A DNA stretch of 9,249 nt from Bacillota bacterium (GCA_021820645.1 JAKADJ010000073.1:1-9249), one strand, 5' to 3'. Shown: positions 1 to 7,224, numbered from the stretch's first letter. A program made the numbers and translations. The notes: a model not told the origin generated them from the letters alone.

Positions 1-2
1 AG

Positions 3-350
3 ATTGCGCTGTTGCAAGAAATGCAGGAGACGGTGGAAGGCTTTTCCGTGGAGACCGCGTTGACCTTGATTGCCGAACATCCGCTTACCGTCATCCGAGA
101 TCAGCTTCAAGTGTACCGATGGCGCCAACAGCAAGGCCAACCGGTCAGTCCGGGCCGCCTGGAACGGGCGATTCGCGAACGGTGGGCGATACCCGATGGA
201 GCGCGTCCGGCCGTGTATACGCCGTATCCGTTTAATTCGACGGGAAAATCCCGCAGTAACGAGGATGCGGAAAATTCGACGGTGAATGCGGAGATTCAGG
301 ATAAGATTGAGAAAATGATGCGCCAAAAAACTCTGGCACTCCCGCATTGA
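3..350 (+). CDS. 3' end of an unrecognised gene, possibly plasmid replication-related
   Basis: The reading frame is open at the left edge of the window and stops at 348-350, so only the C-terminal ~115 residues are visible. A TTG at 12 and an ATG at 21 are in frame, but neither has a ribosome binding site in view and the frame continues upstream, so I treat it as partial. The segment around EHPLTVIRDQLQVY followed by a tryptophan-containing stretch and RLERAIRERW resembles the C-terminal helical motif (region turned into a set of residues that can be extended by further helices) found in several Firmicute plasmid replication initiators and DnaD-like proteins. That likeness is from memory and weak. 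The last 45 residues are polar and low in complexity, probably a disordered tail. It is followed by a GC-rich hairpin and then cas6, so it is probably a separate transcription unit. The true function is unknown. Confidence 0.5.
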   Translation: MALLQEMQETVEGFSVETALTLIAEHPLTVIRDQLQVYRWRQQQGQPVSPGRLERAIRERWAIPDGARPAVYTPYPFNSTGKSRSNEDAENSTVNAEIQDKIEKMMRQKTLALPH

Positions 351-361
351 TGGCGCCTGTT

Positions 362-381
362 CCGCCCGCAGCCGCGGGCGG
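362..381 (+). terminator. GC-rich hairpin after the first gene, possible terminator
   Basis: CCGCCCGC (362-369) pairs perfectly with GCGGGCGG (374-381) around a 4-base AGCC loop, 11 bases after the stop codon of the upstream gene. There is no T-run after it, so it is not a textbook intrinsic terminator. It could be a stabilising 3' hairpin or a weak terminator separating the upstream gene from cas6. Confidence 0.45.
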
Positions 382-443
382 TATGGTGTGGGTGAGTGGC
401 CTGATAGACACGAATTTATAGAGTTCTTAAGGGAGTGAAAAAA

Positions 444-1238
444 ATGAAGTATTTAGTTTCTTTAGTTGCTCAATCGTCACTTGATCAATCCTCGGGATCT
501 TTACCACCGATTCCGTGGAACACTGGTGCAGCTTATACCGGATGGATCTATCGCATTTTACGCCAAGACTGTGCATTAGGCGACGTTGTGCATCGTGCTC
601 ATCCGTTGAAGAATTTTGCCGTGAGTCCGTTGCAATTTGAGGCGGGTCATGCTGACAGTCGGGGTTATACACCCCACACGCCATTTGCAGCATTAACTTT
701 CGGTACTTTTGATCCGGCTATTGCCGCCGCGTTTGAGCAAGGCGCTATGCACACACCTTTGCTGATAGGTTCCGTGTCCTGGCAGGTAACGGCTGTTGTG
801 CCCTATCCGGAACCTGTGTGGTCGACGACTCATCCATTAATTCTCTCGTCTGCGTCATGTTACCCGATTGCCTTGCGACACCCTCGTGATGTCAAGCCCC
901 ATCCAGCCTGGGCTCGCGATTCCGATTGGTTGAACTTATTAAGCCAAAATCTGGTTCACAAGGCTGAGCGTTTTCGCGATATTCCGATCGACGCCCAGTC
1001 GATTCGCTGTGTGGTTTCCGGAGGGTGGCGTGCGCGATTCCAACAGCCTTATGGGCATCCTATAGCAGCTTTTCAACCGCGAGAGTCTCTCGTGATTTCT
1101 GCGCCGCCCGTGGTGTATGATGTGATTTTTACGCTGGGATTGGGGCTGCTTAATACGGCGGGATTAGGTGTGTTAACGTTGGATGCCTCCGCAAGTTTGG
1201 CGGGGTGGACTGATGATGGTGTCGTCGACCTCCGGTAG
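444..1238 (+). CDS. cas6: Cas6-family CRISPR RNA endonuclease
   Basis: A 264-residue protein of the Cas6/Csf5 group, which cuts the pre-crRNA within each repeat and often stays bound to the crRNA. The N-terminal part has the usual Cas6 pattern: a short beta strand (MKYLVSLVA), a helix around GWIYRILR, then a segment with H50 and H53 followed by KNFAVSPLQF, equivalent to the kpFtfSpL-type motif. The C-terminus carries the diagnostic glycine-rich loop at residues 232-242 (G232, G234, N237, G240, G242). A catalytic histidine cannot be assigned from sequence alone; H50 and H53 are candidates. I prefer ATG 444 over GTG 435 because AAGGGAG (429-435) is correctly spaced only for 444. The gene lies directly upstream of the small array, outside the csf1-csf2-csf3-recD cluster, and its last six codons fall inside the 83-bp leader repeat. 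Whether it is closer to Csf5 or to generic Cas6 cannot be settled here. Confidence 0.88.
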   Translation: MKYLVSLVAQSSLDQSSGSLPPIPWNTGAAYTGWIYRILRQDCALGDVVHRAHPLKNFAVSPLQFEAGHADSRGYTPHTPFAALTFGTFDPAIAAAFEQGAMHTPLLIGSVSWQVTAVVPYPEPVWSTTHPLILSSASCYPIALRHPRDVKPHPAWARDSDWLNLLSQNLVHKAERFRDIPIDAQSIRCVVSGGWRARFQQPYGHPIAAFQPRESLVISAPPVVYDVIFTLGLGLLNTAGLGVLTLDASASLAGWTDDGVVDLR

Positions 1239-1302
1239 CGCAAAAACCCCGGGGGATCGACGACAGCTCTCCGATCCTGGAAACGCCCACGCTGTGGGCG
1301 TT
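1220..1302 (+). repeat. 83-bp leader-associated repeat, copy A
   Basis: This 83-bp stretch recurs at 7238-7320 with 2 differences. It begins inside the last codons of cas6 and ends 82 bp before the first repeat of array 1. It contains two strong hairpins. In the first, GTCGTCGA (1221-1228) pairs with TCGACGAC (ending 1264) and the stem continues as CCTCCGG with CCGGGGG. The second is a perfect 9-bp stem, AACGCCCAC and GTGGGCGTT (1282-1302) around GCT. Its fixed distance from both arrays points to a leader element, perhaps for Cas1-Cas2/IHF-like recognition, a transcription signal or a structured 5' RNA. For copy A, terminating cas6 is an additional possible role. Confidence 0.75.
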
Positions 1303-1384
1303 TACTGGGTTTTGCCGCAGGATGTGGTACTTTATCCCCAGTTGGATCTTTTCCCCGAAGCCTGCTTTCATGCGGGGTTACCGG
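1303..1384 (+). promoter_or_regulatory. Leader-proximal segment of CRISPR array 1
   Basis: These 82 bp lie between the shared 83-bp element and the first repeat of array 1. The segment is mostly unlike its equivalent at 7321-7402. The bases just before the repeat are conserved, however: GCGGGGTTACCGG here and GCGGGGTTTACGG there. I see no convincing -35/-10 pair. Its identity as leader is inferred from position and conservation. Confidence 0.55.
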
Positions 1385-1553
1385 GTTTATAGAGAACCTA
1401 TGAGGTGTTGAAACGGCGATGGATGCACTCCGGCCGGGAACATGCCGGACGTTTATAGAGAACCTATGAGGTGTTGAAACTTGAAACCAATACCCATGCA
1501 CCTATGATTCTCAGGCCCGCAGTGTTTATAGAGAACTTGGGAAGTATTGGGAA
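1385..1553 (+). CRISPR. CRISPR array 1 (3 repeats, 2 spacers)
   Basis: There are two perfect 30-bp repeats at 1385-1414 and 1451-1480, beginning GTTTATAGAGAACC and ending GAGGTGTTGAAAC. A degenerate third repeat at 1524-1553 keeps only the first 13 bases well. The degenerate end marks the leader-distal side, so transcription is on the + strand from the leader at 1220-1384. Spacer 1 is 36 bp (1415-1450). The second interval is 43 bp because the first 7 bases, TTGAAAC, duplicate the end of the repeat; the remaining 36 bp match the normal spacer size. The array sits between cas6 and csf1. It is probably an old or inactive sister of the large array, since it has the same repeat and leader element but very few spacers. 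Confidence 0.95.
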
Positions 1554-1577
1554 AGTGTGACCCCTTGGATCCCTGAA

Positions 1578-1610
1578 CCTCCCCACGGCTGAAGCCGGGG
1601 GCTTTACGCC
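1578..1610 (-). mobile_element. Remnant of an IS200/IS605-type right end (TnpB reRNA 3' hairpin)
   Basis: Read on the minus strand this stretch runs GTAAAGCCCCCGG, CTTCAG, CCGTGGGGAGG. This is the typical right-end pattern of TnpB-bearing IS200/IS605 elements: a GC stem with a TTCA loop followed by GGGGAGG. The stem pairs 1586-1589 with 1594-1597 and, past an A-G mismatch, 1582-1584 with 1599-1601. The same AAGCCCC / CTTCAG / GGGGAGG words occur at the right end of the three elements in array 2. No tnpA or tnpB coding sequence and no left end are visible, so it is a fragment. In the + direction the same hairpin lies between array 1 and csf1 and could act as a structure there. Confidence 0.6.
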
Positions 1611-1658
1611 CTGTTTCGGTAAACATCTTCGAAAAATCTAAGAATAAGGAGATCGACC

Positions 1659-2651
1659 ATGGCTATTTCTACGCTCGTATCTGCGCCTCGTATTATTGAA
1701 GACCCGCGTTGTACACCCGATGACACTTTTGCCACTTGGTATCTGCGGAACCGCTGGCCGGTGTTGCTGCAAAATCCTCATCCATACAAGGGCAAGACGT
1801 TTGCTGAGCAGTGGGAACTTACACGACGCGCTCTGCAAATCGATCCCGCTCTTCATTACCCAGAGGTTTATCGTTGCAAAGCGTGTGGGGTGACGCATTC
1901 TTCAAACAACCCTTTGCTTTGGGGCAATTTGGAAATAGCGCGAGCTCGCGGACACGACCACAACATTCCCAGCAAATGGGAAAAAACGCTGATTTACGCA
2001 CAAGATCCCAAGGTGACCAGTGGCGATACGGATTTTACTCTCTTTGGTCATCACACGACGGCGGCAGTCGTCTACTGTCTGGCTTGCACCTTGATGTTAT
2101 CCACACGCGTGATGGATCATGCGTTTGACTCGGCGGCCCACGTTTCCGCGCCGTTATCGTTTTATTGGACACCCCTGCGCGAAGAGATACCTTGGACGCC
2201 GTGTGCCGCTATTTGGGAACTACCGCGAGAACGCCCGCTGATTTTTCGGGCCGTGGCGGGCCCGGGAAAAAATCATGACAAATGGGGCGTGCCCATTCCG
2301 ATTAACTGGGATCCGCAAACGGTTGTTTTTCCGTTACTAGACCGTGACGGCGCCCGGGGCACATATTGGCTGTCCATCTCGTCGGAACGCCTGGCGACCT
2401 TGCCCCAGGCTTTTACGGCATGGGTCCGGGAATGGTCGCGTGACCATGCGCCGGCGTCGTCCTCCCGCACCCGTCGTTCTCCCCTCACGATGCCCGACGA
2501 AGGCCATATTCAGCATATGGTGTATGAGTATTTGGGTGTGTACCGCCAGTTGGGATCGCATTTCGCCGCATGGCCAGGATTTCCCGCTTGGGATCGCCAA
2601 TCCATGATTAAAACATTGAAGCAGATAGCCCGATCCCAATTAGTCAGCTAA
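1659..2651 (+). CDS. csf1: Csf1, large-subunit-like type IV CRISPR protein with zinc-binding cysteines
   Basis: A 330-residue protein. Two CxxC pairs, C73/C76 in RCKACG and C140/C143 in CLAC, would form a four-cysteine zinc site, the hallmark of Csf1, the signature type IV protein. It is thought to take the place of the Cas8/Cas10 large subunit in the csf effector complex. Position supports the call: it is directly followed by csf2, csf3 and a helicase. The start ATG is preceded by AAGGAG at 1646-1651 with 7-base spacing. It is longer than the Csf1 proteins of IV-A as I remember them, with extra sequence after the second CxxC, including a Ser/Arg-rich linker near residues 265-277 and an aromatic-rich C-terminal helix. 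The type IV context makes the assignment fairly safe; the exact subtype relationship needs a profile search. Confidence 0.82.
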   Translation: MAISTLVSAPRIIEDPRCTPDDTFATWYLRNRWPVLLQNPHPYKGKTFAEQWELTRRALQIDPALHYPEVYRCKACGVTHSSNNPLLWGNLEIARARGHDHNIPSKWEKTLIYAQDPKVTSGDTDFTLFGHHTTAAVVYCLACTLMLSTRVMDHAFDSAAHVSAPLSFYWTPLREEIPWTPCAAIWELPRERPLIFRAVAGPGKNHDKWGVPIPINWDPQTVVFPLLDRDGARGTYWLSISSERLATLPQAFTAWVREWSRDHAPASSSRTRRSPLTMPDEGHIQHMVYEYLGVYRQLGSHFAAWPGFPAWDRQSMIKTLKQIARSQLVS

Positions 2652-2672
2652 TTGGCGATAGCTCAACCGCTG

Positions 2673-2700
2673 AACCCCGGTCTCTGCCGGGGTTCTTTTA
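2673..2700 (+). terminator. Intrinsic terminator-like hairpin between csf1 and csf2
   Basis: AACCCCGG (2673-2680) pairs perfectly with CCGGGGTT (2687-2694) around TCTCTG, followed by CTTTTA. This 8-bp GC stem with a short T tract looks like a rho-independent terminator inside the operon, 22 bases after the csf1 stop. It may act as an attenuator that lowers csf2-csf3-recD expression, or csf2 may have its own promoter in the short A/T-rich stretch that follows. Confidence 0.65.
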
Positions 2701-2740
2701 TGACTGGAAATGTTGATTTTATTCGAGGAGGGTTCTATTG

Positions 2741-3805
2741 ATGTTTACAGACGAAACGCATTTATTTACTTTGCAGGCTCTGCAGCCGCTGAACCAAACC
2801 GACAGCGAGCCTTATCAATATGGTGGGAGTAAAGACGCCCCCAAAAAAGCCGTGGGAATGCGCACAATGCAGCATCTTGACCGAACCAGTGGGATCAGAA
2901 CCGAGGTGCCGTTTATCTCGGCAGAATCCGTCGTGCATAAATTGCGTGAAGCCTTATGGCTCACTATTTTGCGTCGTTACGACTTTCGTTTGACGGATTT
3001 TCGCTCCCCGGCCGGCGCGGTCTTGACCTACCTGATGATGAACGGCGGCGACACGAATATTGGCCAAATGATGGACGGCGTGAAGGACTTCGACCGGATT
3101 GCGGATATGCCGTCCCGTTTCCCCTTACTCGGCGCGTTTGGCTTTACGTTGGGAGGCACCTTTTTTCCCTCATGGACGGCATGGAGTTTTGTATTGCCCT
3201 TTGTGGAAGGATTGCCCATTTGGCATCGCTACCGCGACTCGTCCGATCCGTTGACGGTGCCGTCGGTTGCCAAGTTGTCGGACTGCTTGGCCAAGGCCGC
3301 CGATAATGCTTCCAACCGCAGCATCACCTATTATCGCCATCCCGAAGCCATGGGACCTTATTATCGCCAGAAGCCTAAGAAAGAACGTCAAAAGGCCGAC
3401 GATCCCGCAACTCAAATTATTGCCGGATTTCAGCCCGTGCCTCATACCTTTGAGTACATTCCGTCGGGTACACCTTTGGCTTTTACTCTGCAATTTGACA
3501 GCGCGGCGGACGATTTAGTGCGCAGCACGGTGCGGTTTGCTTTTGACCACTGGGTGAACGCCCAGAACCAGGTGACCTTAGGCAGTCACGTCAACCGGGG
3601 GTTTGGTCTGGTGGAGTTTAACCATTATCCTCCGTCTGACAGTTTTCCCACCGCGACGCTGTTCGAAAAATGGCTCGCCGCTCACGATGCCGCGATGCGC
3701 CGGTTGCTTACGGACTTTGCCAACGCCCGCACCGTGTTGCCGAAAGACGTTATGGAGCACCCCGAACCCTTGTTTGATCTGATTAATCGTCTTTTCGCGT
3801 TATAA
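2741..3805 (+). CDS. csf2: Csf2, Cas7-like backbone subunit of the type IV complex
   Basis: A 354-residue RAMP protein that would polymerise along the crRNA spacer as the Cas7-like backbone. The Cas7 signature PFISAESVVHKLRE starts at residue 57, matching the P-x-I-S/P-x-S-x-(R/K)G-x-x-R type motif that follows the first strand. It is followed by the glycine-rich LLGAFGFTLGGTF near residues 129-141. The end of the protein contains a RAMP-like GSHVNRGFGLVEF segment. The start is ATG 2741 with GAGGAGGG at 2725-2732, 8 bases upstream; the TTG at 2738 is a poorer choice. It lies after an intrinsic terminator-like hairpin and before csf3, in the usual csf order. The RKPKKERQK-like basic stretch near residues 207-215 is a plausible RNA- or DNA-contacting loop, but this is inference. 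Confidence 0.87.
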   Translation: MFTDETHLFTLQALQPLNQTDSEPYQYGGSKDAPKKAVGMRTMQHLDRTSGIRTEVPFISAESVVHKLREALWLTILRRYDFRLTDFRSPAGAVLTYLMMNGGDTNIGQMMDGVKDFDRIADMPSRFPLLGAFGFTLGGTFFPSWTAWSFVLPFVEGLPIWHRYRDSSDPLTVPSVAKLSDCLAKAADNASNRSITYYRHPEAMGPYYRQKPKKERQKADDPATQIIAGFQPVPHTFEYIPSGTPLAFTLQFDSAADDLVRSTVRFAFDHWVNAQNQVTLGSHVNRGFGLVEFNHYPPSDSFPTATLFEKWLAAHDAAMRRLLTDFANARTVLPKDVMEHPEPLFDLINRLFAL

Positions 3806-3825
3806 TGCCGCGCCGGCACGCCTAC

Positions 3826-3862
3826 CCGGCAGCGCCCTGTGTCATACGGTGGGCGCTGCCGG
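3826..3862 (+). other. 12-bp perfect hairpin between csf2 and csf3
   Basis: CCGGCAGCGCCC (3826-3837) pairs perfectly with GGGCGCTGCCGG (3851-3862) around a 13-base loop. It begins 20 bases after the csf2 stop. It has no T tract (CTTCGGG follows), so termination is doubtful. It could protect the upstream message from 3' decay and raise Csf2 relative to Csf3, which would suit a multi-copy backbone subunit. Confidence 0.6.
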
Positions 3863-3930
3863 CTTCGGGCGGCCTGATGCGTAGTGTGGAATACCCCTCC
3901 CATCACAGAGGATAAGGAGATGCTGAGCGT

Positions 3931-4707
3931 ATGACGGTGACACGATTGGCGGTGGAGTTTGAGATGCAAACGCCTATTGCCGCGCCTCAACGCGACAATG
4001 TCTGGCTACTGGAGCGCTGGTTGGCCGGCGCGGCCGCCTTGGAGCGTTTTCCCCGGACGATGACCATGCGATATCCCGGCCTGGACGATTGGGTTCCGGA
4101 AGAGGCCTTGGATATTCCCTTAGCCCGCGAGGCGGCTAGCGGGGTGTTTAGTACCACCCAGGCTCAGTTTCCCTGGGGCGGAGAACCAGCCGTTCATTAC
4201 CGGACCAAAAAACCGATTATCGCCGTGCTACCGACCACGAGTTTTGCTCTCGGTTCCGGCATCCTCAAGCAGTGGCATGTGAAGCAGCCGCTGTGGGCAG
4301 TGCCGGCCGTGCGTTTTATTGCCGACGTGACAGATCTCGACCGCTTTTTCAATTTATTAACCATCTTGCGAGACAACGGGCTGGGAGGTGATCGCACGCG
4401 AGGATACGGCCAAATTTATGATATTCAGGTGCACGCCGCAGGAACGGCGGATCTCGACGAGGTCTCCTGTGCCTGGACGGTTGAAGGATTGCCCACGCGA
4501 CCGATTCCCTGGGCTCGGGTTCCGCCACCGCGTCGGCCAGCATGTGAAGAGGCCTTGGCCGCCGGATCTCTGCGCTTACAGCACCAGCGGCTAGAGGCTC
4601 CGGCTTGGGCGGCTCGCAACCAGATCCTCTGTGTGGGGCCGCATCCCGATTGGCCGACCGCGTTTGTCACAACGGCATCTCGCGATTGCCACGTCGAAAA
4701 TGCGTAG
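3931..4707 (+). CDS. csf3: Csf3, Cas5-like subunit of the type IV complex
   Basis: A 258-residue RAMP protein, expected to cap the crRNA 5' handle as the Cas5-like subunit. The first strand (VTRLAVEFEMQTPIAAP) is typical of a RAMP fold. The glycine-rich loop GLGGDRTRGYGQI spans residues 150-162 (G150, G152, G153, R155, R157, G158, G160), the form seen in Csf3/Cas5-like proteins. The ATG at 3931 follows AAGGAG (3914-3919) at 11 bases, a little long; no better start is visible. The csf3 stop lies 3 bases before the first possible recD codon, so the two genes are very likely co-translated. The C-terminal 90 residues, rich in Pro, Arg and Ala, match nothing I recognise. Confidence 0.83.
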   Translation: MTVTRLAVEFEMQTPIAAPQRDNVWLLERWLAGAAALERFPRTMTMRYPGLDDWVPEEALDIPLAREAASGVFSTTQAQFPWGGEPAVHYRTKKPIIAVLPTTSFALGSGILKQWHVKQPLWAVPAVRFIADVTDLDRFFNLLTILRDNGLGGDRTRGYGQIYDIQVHAAGTADLDEVSCAWTVEGLPTRPIPWARVPPPRRPACEEALAAGSLRLQHQRLEAPAWAARNQILCVGPHPDWPTAFVTTASRDCHVENA

Positions 4708-4743
4708 TCGATGACAAAAAAAGAACATGAGGAGGACATATTC

Positions 4744-7212
4744 GTGGCCATTACAACGCTTGCATCACCGACTCGAGTCCGTCCATCATCGACAGTCGAC
4801 CTGTCCCCGGCGCTGTTGCAATTGTTATTCTTGCAAAGCTATCCCAACGCCACCTGGCTGGCGAGCGTGTTAGGCCAAATCGATCCCGAACGCCTCGCGC
4901 AATGGATGCGACGCTCGGGATCGACGCAGAACCAGGTGCAAGAAGATATCCATGCTTGGTTGCAATCCGTGTCGATTACCGATGCCGATACCGTTGAGAA
5001 AGTTTTACGGTTTCTTCTGACCTTGCGGCGGCGGCAATGGTTTGCGCCGTTTAAGCAAGCTGGCTGGACAGCCCAAGACATCAACCCTTTCGTACTGTTG
5101 TATGCCGTGCGAGTCTTAGCCAGTTTATATCAGGAAACCGGATCCGAGCAGGATGCGCTGCAGACGCCAAAGGAAACGCCGGAAGCCCGAATTATTGCGT
5201 GTCCCTGGATTCTCGTGCAGGTTTTTTGGGAAATGGGCGGCGGGTTGACTCCACATTGGGGCGATCCTCCCACCGTGTTGCAGCAATTGGCCACCTTGGC
5301 CCAGAAAAGTCCGACGTCAGATTATCCGGCCGATTGGATGCCGGAATTTGCCGCCTTGATTCTGGCGTTCTTGGAAACCATGCGCCGAACAGGCAATTCC
5401 GTGCTCATTGTGCGTCCGGAACAAGCCCACAATTGGATTGCCCGCGCCGCCCACTGGTTGCACCAACGCCCTCAAGACCTGCAGAGCGCCTGGAAAGCCA
5501 TGAGCGATGACGGTGAATCGGCTACCATCACTCGTCGCCGAGCAGTGTATCGCGCTTACTTTGCTCCGGCGTTCCGGTTTGTGGTCAGCCGCAGTCCCAA
5601 CCCCCAATCCGCCAGCCGTCCTCACTTTGCGCTGAGCGGTCTTTATTGGCAGGAGATTCGCACCGCCATGATGGTCCGGGCACGGCTGCAAAAAGATGCG
5701 CAAGACACGGCGACACTGCAGTTTCCGCTGCCGCCGGATTGGACGGCACACTTGGATGCCGTGCGTGTTCGGGGTCAAAGATTGGACGACGAACAGCGTC
5801 TGGCGTTGACGACCATGTGGCAGTCGCCCCTGACAATTTTGACGGGGCCTCCGGGATCCGGGAAAAGCACTTTGCTGGCCGTGTTTGCCGAGTTGATGGA
5901 CACGATGCGGCGGCTGTATCCCGCTTGGCCGGCACTCGGCCGGATTCGGTGGATGGCTCCGTCCGGCAAGGCGGCCGAGCAGTTGCGCCAGCGGTTAGGC
6001 GCTTTGGTGCTGGATCCAGAAGATGCGCCGCGGACCATTCATTCGCATTTGAGCATGTATCCCCAATTAATCGGATTTCCACCTAATCGGGTAGCCGAGC
6101 AATGTAGCAACGATTTGTACAACGGGGCGCTGGTGGTGGATGAATTTACGATGTGCGACACTTCGTTAATGCATGCGATTTTCCGTGTCGCCTCGTTGTG
6201 GGATTCAAATACCAAACATTATGAGGCGGCTCCTTTTCGTCTCATTTTGTCCGGTGATCCAGAGCAATTGCCGCCAGTGAATCCCGGGTATCCCGTCGGG
6301 ATACTGGATGCGCTTGACCAACGGCCGGCTCCCCCGGGAGTGCGGCACCCCCACGTCGCGATACAAACCGTGCACCGGCATCAAGGTGCGATCACCGCCC
6401 TGTTGCAGGCCGTCCGGGAACGCGATGCACAGGCATTGCCCGCCTTTGCACCGACCGATAATGTGCAGTTTCGTGAGGTCGGTTCTTTGGACGCGATGCG
6501 CACGATGGTGCATCAACTGGTGGATGATATTATGGCCCAAACGCCTTTGGCTCAACGGGACGTGCCGACCATTCTGGCGGCGACCAACCAAGTCGTGGAC
6601 CACTTCAATACCGACATCCAAGCGTGGGTGCATCCCCACATGGCGGGCCGGGTAGGATTCACGCCGGGAGACAAGGTGCTGTATCGTCGCAATGATTTGT
6701 CGCTGGGTCTGGTCAATGGCACCGACGGTACGGTAGTCAGCGTCGAAGCGGACCATGGTTTTATTGAATGGAATCAGACGCAGGGCCATACCGTCGTCCT
6801 TCCTTTTTCCCCACAATCGCCGATCATGTTGAGTTATGTGATGACGGTCCATAAAGCCCAAGGCAGCGAATGGCCGGTCGTAATCATTCTAGCGCCCCGG
6901 CGGGAATGGCTGGTCCAAGCCGACGATGAAGATGACGATGACACGAAGGCGTCTGCGCTTCCCGTCATTCCAGGGTGGCATGATCGCCGCCTAGTGTATA
7001 CCGCCTTGTCACGGGCGCAGGAACGCTTGTATATTGTGAGTGGTCTGCCGTTGCCCGAATGGACGTCAATGGCGTTGCAATTATCGGTTAAGTCTCGGGT
7101 ATCGCAGGTCTTTCGTAGTTTAGTCGGCAATGGAAAATATGCGATTCCCTGGCCCGCGCCGGCGCCGCCCAATCCGTCCAAGCGCCGTGGAAAAATCACT
7201 ATGGTGCCGTAA
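4744..7212 (+). CDS. recD: RecD-like SF1B DNA helicase of a type IV-D CRISPR system
   Basis: A 822-residue protein: an N-terminal region of about 345 residues that I cannot assign, then a complete RecD2-like helicase core. Visible motifs: Walker A GPPGSGKST (368-376, K374), motif Ia around APSGKAAEQLRQRL, Walker B with D466-E467 (VVDEFTMCD), motif III SGDPEQLPP (D505, Q508), an ATNQ segment, the RecD2 SH3-like GDKVLYRRNDLSLGLVNGTDG segment, motif V VHKAQGSEW (703-711) and motif VI YTALSRAQERL with R757. It is an ATP-dependent 5'-3' DNA translocase by family; here it replaces the DinG of IV-A and probably acts on target DNA bound by the Csf complex. The start GTG 4744 has GAGGAGGA (4729-4736) 7 bases upstream; ATG 4711 would add 11 residues but has no such site. 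An acidic run (DDEDDDD, around residues 726-732) interrupts the region between motifs V and VI. Confidence 0.88.
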   Translation: MAITTLASPTRVRPSSTVDLSPALLQLLFLQSYPNATWLASVLGQIDPERLAQWMRRSGSTQNQVQEDIHAWLQSVSITDADTVEKVLRFLLTLRRRQWFAPFKQAGWTAQDINPFVLLYAVRVLASLYQETGSEQDALQTPKETPEARIIACPWILVQVFWEMGGGLTPHWGDPPTVLQQLATLAQKSPTSDYPADWMPEFAALILAFLETMRRTGNSVLIVRPEQAHNWIARAAHWLHQRPQDLQSAWKAMSDDGESATITRRRAVYRAYFAPAFRFVVSRSPNPQSASRPHFALSGLYWQEIRTAMMVRARLQKDAQDTATLQFPLPPDWTAHLDAVRVRGQRLDDEQRLALTTMWQSPLTILTGPPGSGKSTLLAVFAELMDTMRRLYPAWPALGRIRWMAPSGKAAEQLRQRLGALVLDPEDAPRTIHSHLSMYPQLIGFPPNRVAEQCSNDLYNGALVVDEFTMCDTSLMHAIFRVASLWDSNTKHYEAAPFRLILSGDPEQLPPVNPGYPVGILDALDQRPAPPGVRHPHVAIQTVHRHQGAITALLQAVRERDAQALPAFAPTDNVQFREVGSLDAMRTMVHQLVDDIMAQTPLAQRDVPTILAATNQVVDHFNTDIQAWVHPHMAGRVGFTPGDKVLYRRNDLSLGLVNGTDGTVVSVEADHGFIEWNQTQGHTVVLPFSPQSPIMLSYVMTVHKAQGSEWPVVIILAPRREWLVQADDEDDDDTKASALPVIPGWHDRRLVYTALSRAQERLYIVSGLPLPEWTSMALQLSVKSRVSQVFRSLVGNGKYAIPWPAPAPPNPSKRRGKITMVP

Positions 7213-7224
7213 CTGTTTGTTGTC

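Noticed and set aside
1073..1501. Minus-strand open frame of 142 codons antisense to the end of cas6 and array 1
   Set aside because: It overlaps cas6 and includes translated CRISPR repeats; it is a shadow.
3920..3934. A five-codon open frame (ATG to TGA) whose stop overlaps the csf3 start codon, a possible translational coupling leader
   Set aside because: The AAGGAG lies directly against its ATG, too close for efficient initiation, so it is probably chance.
6205..6861. Minus-strand open frame of 218 codons inside recD
   Set aside because: It is fully antisense to the conserved helicase motifs, with no domain or start signal of its own.
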